A stretch of 64,000 nt of DNA from Panopea generosa. Lineage: Eukaryota; Mollusca; Bivalvia; Adapedonta; Hiatellidae. The translations under genes were made by a program, and so were the position numbers. Shown here piece by piece: positions 1 through 14,039 of this stretch. The stretch's first letter is position 1. Each line of letters begins with the position of its first letter. The notes under the pieces were generated by a model. It was not told where the DNA came from, did no database searches, and saw only the letters and a program-made list of their open reading frames with translations. The DNA lies in the NCBI GenBank assembly GCA_029582155.1, contig CM055899.1:55695853-55759852 (forward strand), given 5' to 3'.

Positions 1-1129
1 AAAATAACATACATCTGTTAAAATCCAAATATAAGTCAATGCTTAACACCAGTTATGTCTTATTGCACTGTATGCAACTCAAACCAATCCGAAAATATTT
101 TGATTCAAATTACATACAAGTAGGACTTGTTTAGTGCAATAATCCTGCTACCGTCGCTAAAAAGGGGACGCAAAATTAGCTATATATATATATTAAAGCT
201 AGAGCTTTGTTATTTTCGTGTTTACTGTAAATGTTGTTATGGTTCGGTGACATTTCTCTCTATCTATCGGTTTTCGTTCATTTGTACTTGATACGGTTTT
301 CGGGGGAAATGATCAGTCTAGTTTTTGTTGTTAAATGGTATTTAACGATAGGAAATCAGTTTTGTGTGTTCAATTTTTATATATAACTAATGAATTTACG
401 ATACATTACAGGTAAAGTACAGGTAAATTGATAAAAGTGACAAAGGGAACTGTTAAAAAATTTATGGCAGTCGGTTATATATGTGTGCACTGCCGCTTTA
501 AATGCGAAACACAAAATAAAATATTGTAGTATGCATGTCAACAACATACATAACATACCCTTCAAGACAAAGAGCTAAATTTGAGTGGTGAAACGGGCAA
601 ATTTGGTTATACGAAATTGCCATTTTCATAATTAATACCACTTGATTTAAATAAAAGATGAACGTTATTGTACAGTGGGAATACGATTAACCTGAAGAAC
701 GAATACGAACAGCTACTCATGATAATGGAAATTACTATATCGATATGATCAAACAAATAGGCGTTCCGGTGACAAACTCCGCTCTCTGTCATTATCTAAA
801 ATTACTTCACGCTAAATCTCAGATAAGTTTTAAATAGACAACTCTTCTGATATAGTTCTGATCCATAAAGAAATTTAGTACTTATATTAGCTACAATTTG
901 AAAATATATGTTATGTTTTGAGTTGATATATCATAGAGAATTCACAATTATTTTTTTATTTTTCATACTTTTACAGTAAAAACATGAAATGGTATTTTTT
1001 TGTTTTCAATAGTAAATTTATAAAAAAAGAATAGATGTCCAAGTGCTGCAACGTCGATCCCGCCAGTATAAATATGTATTGAACGTTGATTATGTAGAAC
1101 ATTTTAGGCACATTATTTTTTTATATGAC
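1..1129. other. no gene seen
   Basis: AT-rich sequence with only short chance ORFs on both strands. None has flanking splice signals or a recognisable protein motif. A short TA run lies at about 181-193. Confidence 0.6.
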
Positions 1130-1400
1130 AATGATTTACAAGATAAGAAGTGGACACACAATTTTGTATCTATTTCTGGTCTAAAACCAAGTGTGACCTT
1201 AACCTCTGAGCTACAGAACTGGGTCTTTGGTGCGACTCATCGTTTGATTATGATGAACAATAATTTTGTGACATGATATTTCTAAATCGGTTAAATGGTT
1301 ACATGATATGGAGCAGACACGAAACTATGTACATGTTTCTGACCTTAAACCACTGTGTGACCTTGACATTTTAGATATAGACATTCGTAAGTCTTAAGAT
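1130..1400. repeat. bivalve dispersed repeat fragments (GTGACCTTGACCT type)
   Basis: The stretch contains phrases typical of a very common bivalve repeat: GTGACCTTAACCTCTGAGCT near 1193, GGGTCTTTGGTGCGACTCAT near 1223, a GATTATGATGAACAAT segment, then ATGGAGCAGACACGAAACTA near 1308 and GTGTGACCTTGACATTTTAG near 1354. It reads as a diverged fragment. The 77-residue ORF over it is incidental. The family is recalled from general familiarity with bivalve genomes, not from a search. Confidence 0.6.
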
Positions 1401-1512
1401 TTTCGATCGAAACAGATGTAGCACATAGGAACGTATTATCTACGCAGTTTTATTTCAAATTTTAAAATACAACATATTTTTACAAGTTTTACGAAAGTTC
1501 CAAAAATTACAT

Positions 1513-1991
1513 AAGCGTAAGTCCATCATTGGTTTGTGTTCTTTATTTTATAGTAAAATTAATAATAAAAGTTTGAAGGCTTGTCATACATATACAGACC
1601 CAAATGAAAGAGATAGAAGTAACATTTTATTGTTTGTCAACTTCTGCATAACTTATTATGGTGCAAAAAGTAGTGATTATGTGTCATATAAGAGCTTTTT
1701 TCTTATCAGAGTGTACACTGTTGACAAAGTGAAAGAAGACAATACCCAATACCCTAATTTCTAATTCTCATATTTGTTTTTAGATTCTCAATTCAAAAAT
1801 GACAATGCACTGGAAATGTTCAAAATACATGTACACCAATAATGTCATTCAAATGAAAAATGAGCATTAAATTAAGGAAAATGCATTTTTAAAGAAGAAA
1901 CAATGACTTTTTATAACCGCCATTATCCGACTTTTCAACGGAATCAGTTCCTTTTTTCCATTTTTCCAATGGTGGTACTACATGTATGCCT
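1513..1991 (-). mobile_element. MITE-like DNA element, diverged copy
   Basis: This stretch is the reverse complement of the element at 23913-24372. Shared pieces, read as reverse complements, include the CAATGGTGGTACTA end near 1968, the AAAATGCATTTTTAAAGAAG segment near 1880, and the GTGTTCTTTATTTTATAG segment near 1537. The other copy has a clean insertion boundary, so this one is the same non-autonomous family in the opposite orientation. It is older, judging by mismatches and a small insertion in the terminal repeat near 1980. No coding capacity is seen. Confidence 0.65.
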
Positions 1992-2493
1992 ATAAGCAAA
2001 TCACTAAATGAATTTCCCGCCTTCTTTTCGTAATTTCAAATTTTACACCTAGATGTTCTAGGGTCTGGATCTGACGTGCGAAACTTCGTCTCAATAGATT
2101 GAACGTTAATGCTACCTGATGAATATATGATATTTAAGTATTAAATGGACATTATCGATATAAATCAAAAGTTCTAGACACAGTTATTAACTATCATGGG
2201 AAGACAAGGCGCCACGTAAACTAATTTGACATTACTATTAGTTAACACTCAAAGTTGTAATTATGATATAGTTCACTTCAGATTGATTCAAAGCGTGGCC
2301 ATAGTCGATAGCTCATGCCGGGTATGAGGCGATCCCGATTATAAAGAAAGTTAAGTCTTCAAACAGGTTGATGTATTATTTGAAATAAGAAATGCACTGA
2401 ATGATGAATTCGGTTGCTTTATATATTTATTGATTACGTGTAGTTTATTATACAGACACTAACACATAATTAATTTATGTCGATTTAGTTTTA

Positions 2494-2812
2494 GACCGCA
2501 GCGTGGTCTGGTGGTAGAGCGTCCGCCTCGCATGAGGAAGGTCGTGGTTTCGATCACCGGCCGGGTCATAACAAAGACTTTAAAAATGGTACTAGAAGCT
2601 TCCTCGCTTGACGCCGCTCAGCATTTAGAGGAGAGTTCTAGATCTGGTCAGCTCTGTGTCAGTATAATGTGACTAAGTGGGGCATCATACCATGTGTCTG
2701 CGGCATGATACTTCAGTGTAACAGCGCTAAGAATACTGCCTCAAGTAGACACTGTCGCGATATGACTGAAAAAATCATTATTGAAGCAAGACATTCCACC
2801 CATTATTAACCA
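2494..2812 (+). mobile_element. tRNA-derived SINE (molluscan Meta-SINE type)
   Basis: The 5' head is tRNA-like, with a box A-like stretch TGGTCTGGTGGTAGAGCG at about 2505 and a box B-like GGTTTCGATCACC at about 2546, about 40 bases downstream, carrying a one-base expansion. The body contains GTCAGTATAATGTGACT and TCTGCGGCATGATACTTCAG, then GACACTGTCGCGATATGACT, phrases shared by abundant bivalve and gastropod SINEs. The 3' end is near an ATT-rich tail at about 2810. It supports a molluscan host. Full length or nearly so; target-site duplications are not clear. Confidence 0.85.
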
Positions 2813-3334
2813 TTTTGACTATATTTTTAACACAATTACATAGGACTCTATTTAGCACAAGAACCATGCTACTGTTACAAAAGGAGGGCAACAGTGTAGT
2901 AAGACGATATTAGTCTATTATGCTTTGAACCATTGGAGGGACATGTTTACATAGTACTTGTAATATATTACTGATTTAGTGTTTATTTTTTAAACGTTAT
3001 ACAGCTTGAAGTAGATAAAAGTCTAAAATACGACACTATTTATAATCAAATTTATTAAATTAATCTTCATTTTTAACACTTCTGGACATAAACAGATATA
3101 TGGAAACATCAGTTTCTAAACAAATGCTTCCTCTATCTGAAACCTGGTATTGAAATAACGCGGGGCAATGTAAAGTAAAATGTACCGTTACAAATTTTTA
3201 ACGCCATTTTCATCATATTTTAGATAACAAATTGCATATCCAGCTTAAGTGTAAGAAGATCTCTGAATGAATCTGAGTACAACCACTGTCTTTTCGCAAG
3301 TAACTGGCAAACTTTCTCACATAAAGTTTATTGA

Positions 3335-3425
3335 AGATAACAGGACTCGAACCTACGACCTTAACGACGATAGTTAAGAGATATTTAGACGGCGCATTAT
3401 ACCACTCTGCATCGAAGGACCCCAT
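3335..3425 (-). mobile_element. tRNA-like (type II) sequence, SINE head or tRNA pseudogene
   Basis: Read on the minus strand, a 90-base stretch starts GGGGTCCTTCGATGCAGAGT and ends in a perfect box B-like GGTTCGAGTCC at 3343-3353. The extra length between anticodon region and T arm is as in Leu- or Ser-type tRNAs. The acceptor ends do not pair well, so this looks like a SINE head or a pseudo-tRNA, not a working tRNA gene. Confidence 0.55.
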
Positions 3426-3429
3426 TACA

Positions 3430-4487
3430 AAAAAACATAAAAACAATATGCAAATAGTACAGTGAAAGGTAAGAGATGTGAAAATATGAAACTAAATTAT
3501 AATAATGTAATATACATTATGTAGAATTATAATAGTTGTAGTTACAACTTAAGAACGAGAAAACACTTTTTAGTATTATTATAACACGGGGAAATAGCAC
3601 AGTCTAACTTATAAAATGAATATAGACGCTGTTACAGTAAAAATAACATAATGATAGCTAATGGGACATAAGTACGAGGTGTAACCAATGCATTTTAACT
3701 TTATATAAGCTGCATGATGAAATATACCCTGTAGATATGCACACTGTTGCATATTTAATTGCGTGTCATATAATGGTTAAATTCCTATAGTCTATAACAA
3801 ACACTATTATTATACACATATAATATAAAATAATAGTATACAATAATTTCGTTCAGTACTATACCGCAAATGGAAAAAGACACGAATTCGTATTTTTAAA
3901 GACTTTTCACTCATATTCAGAAATCGAGCGTGACATCACCACCATTTTGTGTAAATAGTTATTGTTTAATATGAAGCCTCAGACACTAATATCTAGAGAT
4001 GAATATGTCTAACTGATAACATTTATTGATGTAAGGATTGAATAAATGTACGAGCATAAAAATAAATCACGTTCAACATCGCCGTATGTCTCATTTTGTA
4101 TATACTACCGCAAACTCAAACTATTTGTTCACATGTTATAAAGTTGTGGTTACTTTAAATATGTTTGGAATGATTAGGCGTTTTCTCATATATGCATGTA
4201 TGCATCATTTGTGCTCTATCAGACATCTATACAGTATTCGTCATTATTGATATACTACTATGCGTATCATTGGCATTCGTCTCTCAAAGTTGATTCAAGT
4301 GGGAATGTCAACAGTTACTTATAGAGATGGATGAGCTCGAGTATTGTTTAACCTTCCAGGATCCCTGGAAAAAGTGGTTAGATGATTATAACTGTTTGTC
4401 TGTTAGGTATCTATGGCATAATACCGACGCTAAATATTCAAAACAGTAACGCATTACCGTCGAATAGACAGTAGCTTTAATGTCAAT
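3430..4487. other. no gene seen
   Basis: AT-rich sequence without a convincing ORF, splice-bounded open segment or recognised repeat. Confidence 0.5.
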
Positions 4488-6125
<1,638 letters not shown>

Positions 6126-9049
6126 TTTTCAGTTCCACTCACAACTAACAACTCACTGTAATAAATTTATTACAGTGTTATGTAAGACCCTTAATTACAT
6201 ATGCACGTAAGGGGCTGGTGTGTGAAAAACAAAGTGAAGTAGATTATTATGATTTTTGTTGTTTTTGTTTGTATATTATGGTTATGCTATTGCTATTATA
6301 TACGCTGTGTAACAACGAAAGGAAGAATTCAAACACTTATTGCAATTACAAAGTGTACTTTCGTATTTTACTTCCGAAATGAAAATAGTGTTATTAAATA
6401 TATACATTTCTTTCTTTCATAAATTCTCCCAAATAGTAAATTTATCATATATTCCATGCACGTATATCACATCTTTATCACATAAAGTAATTTCAGCATA
6501 ACTACCATTGACAGTATACCCACAAATACTATTTTCTACATGCAGGCGCCCAAAACGCTATTATTTGTATGTAGCCGCATTTCAACACGCAGAATATACG
6601 ACTAAGCCGTTCAATAGACTTCTCCCATATCGATCTTCAGCTAGGCATTTTTAACTTCCCTGTCGTAAATACAAGAATTTATGTACAGCAGCGTAGTTAA
6701 CCGACAGAGTGTAACGTATTTCAATACAGTGTGTGGCATCTGTTTTAAAGTGTGAGTAATTATTTCATTTACTGATTTATTAAAAAATGGAAACGTGTAT
6801 AACATATACAGTATATAAATGACATTTATTCGTGCTAAGTTTCGGTTTGTGTTACTGTGTACATAAAATTGTCAAGGTTCATAAACATCAATTGTTCTTA
6901 GTATAATGTTTGAGCTAATTTAAATTGTCTATTACATGTTTAAACATATGTTTATAGTGGTTTATTTTCATTAGTTTATTTTTCCATATATTAAGTATTA
7001 TTTCATGTGTAATATTTTTAATCTTCAGTTCCGTTTTTTATGTTCCTACTTTTATAAACAAAAAATACACAGCTTTGACATTTTATTTAAGAGTTCAAGG
7101 CTCTATGATACCTATCAATTGATTGGTACTTCGAAATAAACTCCCACACTTCCAAAACACATTGAGGGAATGGTGATATGGGAGTCTTACATAAAAGCCC
7201 AGCTGTCCTCATAACGAACTTGCCAATATAATTCAGTACCTGTGGCTCGTTGTTTTGCGCTTTAAGTAGTATCTAAACCTATTCCCCAGCCCTGTTGTCC
7301 TCATGTCACAACGGTGGGAGGGGAGGGGGGTGCTTTGTGGGAAGATAATACAAGTTATGTGTCTTGTTTACTTACTATTTGGGTTTAAATATTGAAAATC
7401 ATTGAAGCGACCGACTGATTTATAAATAACCCTTAAACTTGATTTTCGTGTACAAATGAACAAAGAATAGCTTTACATAATGCAGTGTACGCCATGATTT
7501 AACGTGTATGTAATTGTTGAATTTATTGATTTTTGAAGATATTTGAAAGGAGTATTGCACATACAGTACAAACATACCATTGACTTCTACTAAGATCCGA
7601 TGTGTACTAGTGTGTACATTCTTATTCTTATCTAAATTAACCTATAGTTTTATTATATATTTTATTTCTAATAATGTGTTAATTATAGTAATTTTGTCAA
7701 ATAGCCATTATTTTCGTTTTCATGTATTGTGAATTGATTTATGTGTGACAGTTCCGTGTCATTTTAGCTCGACTTTTCAAAGATTGAACTTTACGTTATG
7801 TTTTTTTATTTTAATGTTTTATATACTGTAGTTGAGTAAATACAATTAAAAATACATATGCTACTATATTGAATATTACACATTGACGATAGACTGGATA
7901 CAAGTAAAACACTATAAAGTCACCAGTATGCATGATGTATCTCAGAATGTTTTTTCTATATAAGGAAGTTGTATAACCATAATAGCTTGGACGTGTTCTT
8001 GAACAGGTACAATGAAAAATTCACCAAAATATACAAACAAATATATAATCATAAGATCTCGCTCACATTCTGGTATAGTCGTAGAAATAATGTCAAGTTT
8101 AGCCATTGAATTAAATGCATATTCTATAAATCCTAGTTGAGTATTTAAGTAATACGCTGCTTATAATTCGTATTTATATTGTTACAGTATATATTATAAC
8201 TGATAAATTTATCTTTGGTAGACTTGTTTTATGTCGCAACTTTAGAAAGAAAACTCCCTGTGTAAAAGTATCCACCCATTCGTAACACATTTTACCAACA
8301 ATAACATGTTTGAGTGGTATCCTTTGATAACCAATGTGAAACAGCACTGCAAGCAACTTGACTTGTTTCAAACATTTTAATTTACTTGATTTATACATGT
8401 CACCTGTCTATATTAAGAAATGCTAGATGTTTTATCACGATAGTATTATAGCAATAAAGTGTGTGTCATCTCCATTAATATGACATGAAGATTTATGTAA
8501 GCTCATCGTTTAAACAAAAAATGCGTCGTTTTCATTCGTGTCTGTGCGATTGCTGTGAAACACACCGACCTGCTTCTTTGTTTGTTGTTTTTTTAATCAG
8601 AATGTGTAATTAACTTTATTTCTAGAGTCAAACTGTTTCAATCTAAATCTAAGTTTTACTTACATTATTAGAATTGTAGACAATAACTTAACGGATTACC
8701 TGCAAAATAAATAGTCGAACGCTTATATGATGTCATTTCGTCTTTTGGTAAGCGCGATATATCAAGCGTTGATATATAAAATCATTGGCCTTGTAATGCC
8801 TTGCAAAGAGTATAGTTATCGTTATTTGCACAATTACAACTGATATAAGCACTGTGTTGCAATCGCAACCGTTTTGTTGCACTAAGGAGTAATATATGAC
8901 ATATTGTTGCAATATGTAACTACATTTCAGAAATCAACTTCTCTATTATATCTTTACATATGATGGCAAATTACACAATTTATACACTTTATCATTATAT
9001 GAGAGTTTTATGTTGTTGATGCAAGTGCCTTTAAATGGGGTATACAGTG
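6126..9049. other. no gene seen; diverged internal duplications
   Basis: No splice-bounded coding segment is visible. Weak, diverged similarity exists between blocks near 6730-7330, 7500-7620 and 10170-10330; for example, phrases around CCCAGCCCTGTTGTCCTCAT near 7280 resemble CCCAGGCCTGTTGTTTTTAT near 10305. This suggests an old repeat. ORFs here are short and unremarkable. Confidence 0.45.
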
Positions 9050-9262
9050 CTACCGTCGTACTGTCCGTTCGTCCGTGTCACCGTTACTAAACATATCAAT
9101 TAGCTGTCAACACTCTACCAGCGTCATTTTCCATCCGATTCAAGTTGATAAAACTTCTCACAGATGTTCGGAACAGATATACTTCGGATGCGTTTGCGTA
9201 TCACGAGTTAATGGGTCAAGGTCAATGTCATCATTACAAAAAGTAGAATTTTACCGCTACCG
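9050..9262. repeat. bivalve dispersed repeat fragment
   Basis: Contains CTGTCCGTTCGTCCGTGTCA, then AGCTGTCAACACTCTACCAG with TTTTCCATCCGATTCAAGTT, and GGGTCAAGGTCAATGTCATC, an order of phrases common in dispersed bivalve repeats. The 66-residue ORF over it is judged non-coding. Confidence 0.5.
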
Positions 9263-9764
9263 ATGTTTCAGTTAATGTTTTATTTATTTGCCATTGTTTA
9301 TTTTTCTGCCCAAAAGTATATCCACATCAAACTTATTTCGTTACACTAACAGTTGGTGTTAGAAATAACCCTAAATATAATAAAAAAATACCTTGTCAGA
9401 GATATGAAGTGAAATAAATTTAAATTTAAATAAGATTCATAATTTTATATCAGATTGCAGATTTATTTACTGGTTTTTAAGAAGAGTTTGAGATGAAAAT
9501 TGTCTACTTACTTTACAATAATGCTTTTTTGTTTATATAACACTAAGTAATAATGTTATAAGTAATGTTCCAAAATGACACAATAAATTTGATAATAAAT
9601 TGCGACGTCAACCTACCTTGAAATCAATGCTTTTGTAACGATGTTGATAAAATGAAGCATATTTTTAGAACCAAAATAAAACAAGATTAAGCTATGTCAC
9701 TTTCAAGAGTTGATAATCTGATAAAAGAAGATAACAAGTGGTGACTGACAAATCAAGTATGTAT

Positions 9765-9902
9765 ATTTTATTTTGTTTCACTTATGGTTGCTGTTATGAT
9801 CAAAATTGCTGTTGTTACACTAATGGTTGCGGTTATGAACAAAATTGATTTCGTTACACTTATGGTTGCTGTTACGAACAAAATTGATTTTATTGCACTA
9901 AA
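9765..9902. repeat. 39-bp tandem repeat, about 3 units
   Basis: CTTATGGTTGCTGTTATGA-like units begin at 9781, 9820 and 9859, an exact 39-base spacing, each followed by a CAAAATTG segment and a GTTACACT join. Copy number is low and the units differ by a few bases. Confidence 0.85.
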
Positions 9903-11550
9903 AGTTTTAGTCACACTTAGGTTTCCACAAAGCACTGAACAAATACTTCATCAAGTAAATTAATAGATATACCACATATGGCAATTTATAATAAACTCGG
10001 TTTTTCACTAAATGTTGATGTTACAGTATACGCAAATCAGAATTTGTTGCAAAATATCTGAATGTATGTTGTGTTTGACTTTGCTCGTACATTTTATTGT
10101 TGTAAAAGTAGTTTATTAGACTAGTAAGTGATCAGTTTTTATTTACATGTACCACTAATACAGATGGATCTCTTTTTCTGATTTATTTACATGTTTAAAC
10201 TACTAAAATTATGTTTATAAAATGCAAACTGTTGTGGGCTGAAACAACCACTCAGATAAGTAGGCCCTGCTGTGACTTTTTGTCATTGACTGTTAAAGGT
10301 AAATCCCCAGGCCTGTTGTTTTTATCCTCGCCATTAACAGTTGGAATAGGGAGGGAACATGAACAGTATAATTATTATAATGAATAGGTTATGTTTTTTT
10401 TCAATATCAATAAAGCTTTTCACTTTGTATACAGAGACATGTTAAATATTAATTACTCTTCTTATTTAGTGTATTAGTTCGATCACCTGTGTACGGATTA
10501 CTGACAACGTAACAAAGTCGTTTAATTGTGAAATATGAGTGAAATGACAATGTCGATATGTACACAATTTTGACCTTTGGGTTCAATACCACAATTGTAT
10601 ACTATCAGCTTTACTATATGATGATGATGTCCTGTTCCTAGCTGGTTCAGAAGGAATTTCACAACATATATGGTATATATTACAAAATTGATGCGGAAAA
10701 GGAAGAGTATTTATAAACAATTTCATGTGGAAACTCCAGAAAATCTCACCGAAACAGGAGTAATCGTGTATCTATAGAAACGAGATAATATACAAATGAC
10801 ATAAAAACATATATAGAGGGATTATACATCACGAAAAGCAAGAGTTGACATACTACTGTGATACTTTAGATATCACATGGGATGATCCGGTTCGCGGTTA
10901 CTCGCACCCGTGAAAATATCAATCAAAACAGATACCAGAAGTAAACTGAAATGATTTCAATGTAACATTGACATTCGTTTAATTATCACATTGATACTAT
11001 TTTGGTAAATGATCCTAAACCTGAAATCAAATAACCGAGTAAACGTGACCCGTCGGGCGATTATGCAGAATCCGTATTTCTTCGTATAAAATGCTCCGGT
11101 TCTGTCTATATTTCATTGTTTATTTGTGTTTTTGTTTCGAGTTAATAGTGCCAATAGTCCATATAGATTGCAGAATCAGTTGCTTCATATTATAAAACGT
11201 ACATTTACATATAAAGCACATGTATCTGAAACTTATCACTCAGAAGAGTCACACAGGTGTCAATATAAAAAGCTATCGGTTCTTGTCTGTGTTACTTGGT
11301 TGTCTTTCTCAGAGTGTATACAACAACAGGAATAATAAAGTCATGACAAATGTACTGAATCGAACAGCTAACTCGCCACCTGACATTTTACGTACTTGCC
11401 ATTTTATATATGTTCTCAAAAGTACCAAAGCAGTTTAGACTATGTAAAAAAACATTGTCTGTTAATGGCATATATAACTTTTAATAGCGCTTCTACATAT
11501 TTTGACGAAGTTATTGGAAAACAGAAGTGAACGGTTAGCTGTTACGTTCA
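9903..11550. other. no gene supported
   Basis: No recognisable protein or clear exon was found. Two overlapping ORFs near 11126-11438 have no motif and no splice context. This stretch would be upstream of the candidate promoter. Confidence 0.45.
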
Positions 11551-11551
11551 G

Positions 11552-11560
11552 TATATAAAG
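11552..11560 (+). promoter_or_regulatory. candidate TATA box
   Basis: TATATAAAG lies about 35-45 bases before the first ATG of a hydrophobic small ORF (11595) and about 240 bases before a second candidate start (11799). It is placed where a core promoter for the downstream exon chain would be expected. TATA-like strings are common in AT-rich DNA, so position is the main support. Confidence 0.35.
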
Positions 11561-11594
11561 ACTTGTTAAAAAAGCAACCACATCGGACACTGGT

Positions 11595-11714
11595 ATGATA
11601 AACTACAAGGCGATGTTACTGATTAGTACAATAATTGTCGTTCTTTGCTATACTGCAAGTTTCATATGGATAAGATTATCATTCATGAAGTTATTTTTTC
11701 TACTTCCAGGTTAA
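11595..11714 (+). CDS. small hydrophobic ORF: leader exon or upstream ORF
   Basis: A 39-codon ORF starts MINYKAM, continues through a strongly hydrophobic stretch (LLISTIIVVLCYTASFIWI) and ends LFFLLPG before TAA. It could encode one membrane segment. The CAG|GTTAAA at 11707-11715 can be read as an acceptor for the segment holding the 11799 start (a pyrimidine-rich TTTTTTCTACTTCCAG precedes it). It can also be read as a donor leaving the ORF in phase 1, the phase of the exon at 16768. So it may be an alternative first exon adding a signal anchor, an upstream ORF, or chance. It has no family assignment. Confidence 0.3.
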   Translation: MINYKAMLLISTIIVVLCYTASFIWIRLSFMKLFFLLPG

Positions 11715-11798
11715 ACACTCAAATATCAAGAAAATTACGAAAAAGGAGAAGCATACAAACTGATTGAGACAATATCTTTAAAAACAGTTTTTGACGAA

Positions 11799-11814
11799 AT
11801 GGCGGAATCTGATG
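11799..11814 (+). CDS. candidate first coding exon (MAESD...)
   Basis: ATGGCGGAATCTGATG is followed by GTCAGTAAGAA. The start context is good (GAAATGG, purine at -3 and G at +4). With the donor at 11815 the exon ends in phase 1 after MAESD plus one base, which would join to the phase-1 exon at 16768 to give a glycine codon. The stronger donor GTAAGA four bases later would leave in phase 2 and not fit. An acceptor-like TTCTACTTCCAG lies about 90 bases upstream, so the ATG would sit in a second transcribed exon. It is supported only by start context and phase agreement. Confidence 0.4.
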
Positions 11815-11829
11815 GTCAGTAAGAATCCC

Positions 11830-13389
11830 AATCATGAATCATTTTATGCTTTTTTTTATCACTGTGTAAATATGCCTGTCCAACGTGTACTTGCCCAAGA
11901 TGTTTTTGGAATAAATACTCACTTTGAGTTTATTTAGATAATGGTAACATGGTCCATTGGAGCCCATTAATTGGACTAGTATAGTACTGACTGTCTTTGT
12001 CGGTATGACGACGCAAACCTTGATCCCAAATAGGGGTTTGGCATTAATGAAAGATAGATATATAATTAGTTACATAATACCATGAATTGTATGATATAAG
12101 TTATTCTACATTATGGTCATTGCGACCATCTTTCTAAAATCACTATGTAATGCACATATCACTTCCCAAACACGTATGCACTGCTCGTATGTCTGTATAC
12201 GTGTTTATCGTACTTTATGGATAATTGACATTGTATCGTTGTCTAGTCGTTTGCTAAGAGATAGTCTGAGCTATCTCTGAACATTTATACTTACTTTTTA
12301 GAGATACTGTATAGGCCTTTTGGTTCATAAACCTAGGTCATTAACCCTGGATAGGAAGCTACTATCAATATTTAAAAATGCTTATTCCACTACAGAAAAC
12401 CCGACCAAGCTAATAATGTGTAGGCAAGTTATCATGAAGTGGTCATATCCGCTTGTGTCTCATAAGGTGTCTCGTGGCACCACGTCATTGCAGTTATATG
12501 TGTAAAAAATGTATGTTTTTCTGAAAAAACGTCACGCACAATAATCAGGAGAAAAATTGACAGAAACATTTCAAGAACTATAACAAAACATATCTTAGCC
12601 CAGCTTTGATATCTCACAAAGTATTTCTAATTTTGTATTCTATATCGTGGTCATTTTTTAATTCTTTAGAACGAAAAATAACGCATTAAATATTTTGTAG
12701 AGCCAGTTTTTGGATTTATTTTCTGTAGTCGCAAATTAGTCTAAGCTAGATAGAGGCATTCAAACATAACTGTGTAGTTTTAACACATTTTATTCCAAAC
12801 CATTGTCATCATCGTACACTCTTATTGACATATATCAGCTATAATTACATTTTGTGACACTGGCACTGACTGTCGCGTACAGTGGTCAATAGTTGCATAA
12901 TATAACATACTACAACGCATATAATTATGTAATCTTACTTCTATCACATTACACATATAAATATATAATACATTAACAAACATAAATAGTGAATAAAAAA
13001 GAGATGCTCTTTACAGAGCTATGATGAACTGATTGCTATTTATCCATAATGATGTAATTGGAGTCAGCAACATTATATTCAAATCAAAACATAATTTCAG
13101 CAGTCAATTAGACTTAACTGGATTATTCATCTAATTTCTATTAAAATACATTTGTAAAGTACCAGAATATGAAAAAGTAAGATACAGTTCTGAATATATA
13201 AAAAGTTTAAGTTTTTATTATACATTTAAATCAATTATATAATAAATATTTCTACGTTTTTAAATTCAAAGGCAGATTTTTACAAATAATTTGATCTTTA
13301 TCTCATATTGACAGATTAACATAATTATATTACAACTGTAACACTGTCGTTAAATTTTTAATATCAGTGTTTTCCTTACTTATTTTATC
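11830..13389. other. no gene seen (candidate intron)
   Basis: AT-rich sequence. The two overlapping opposite-strand ORFs near 12320-12617 show no motif or splice context. If the gene starts at 11799, this is first-intron sequence. Confidence 0.45.
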
Positions 13390-13600
13390 AAATCATTGTT
13401 GGCTTATATCATCATATATTAGACAACATAGTAATAAATGTTCTACATTTGCAATAGTATTTACATTTTCTCTCTTCAGTGGGTAATCGTTCATAACGTC
13501 CATTTTCTATACGAATTGGAGCTACTCCGCATCGAAGTTTTAAATGAGATCTACGAAGAGATCAAAGCATTGCACATTTAACAAAAATCTTCAACTTTAT
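13390..13600 (-). mobile_element. LINE C-terminal remnant
   Basis: On the minus strand the segment reads LKLRCGVAPIRIENGRYERL followed by PTEERKCKYY and a Cys-containing stretch. This is the RLG-x-x-x-L-x-I-E-x-GR-x-x-x-L-x-x-E-x-R-x-C pattern of the C-terminal part of non-LTR retrotransposon ORF2 proteins. In-frame stops follow after about 50 residues, and no reverse transcriptase core is nearby, so it is a dead fragment. Confidence 0.7.
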
Positions 13601-14039
13601 ATTTAGTTTCTTGTAGTAACCTTAGTTTCTACCTACCGCTGCCTTCACGTGCATTTTCTCTTCTAATGTCATTAGTCATTTTTGATTGTTCAGATTTAAA
13701 AATACTGATTAACTCTTTTTAATAAGTCCACAATATAGTAAGTGATACAATGTAATTAAAATTTACTTCCTCAAACACATGATTAGCAATAACGTTCCAA
13801 CTGTTACATTTTCCCCAGTATTTGAAGCTGATTATTGGTTGTTATTTTGTTTAAAGTTTTTGTTTACCCTTCAACTTTGCACTAGGCATTTAAAGCAACA
13901 CAATATAATTAGTTATCAACCAGGCAGCATCGGCAGAGTCGCTCTCCTGATACAGCACCAATGGTTGCAAAAGGGGCTTACGTAGATTCGTCGACTTGAT
14001 TAATTCGTCGTATATGGTAGTTGTGGATTTAAAATATTG

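Noticed and set aside
3343-3424. Functional tRNA gene on the minus strand
   Set aside because: Box B is good, but the acceptor stem does not pair and box A is weak. More likely a SINE head or pseudo-tRNA.
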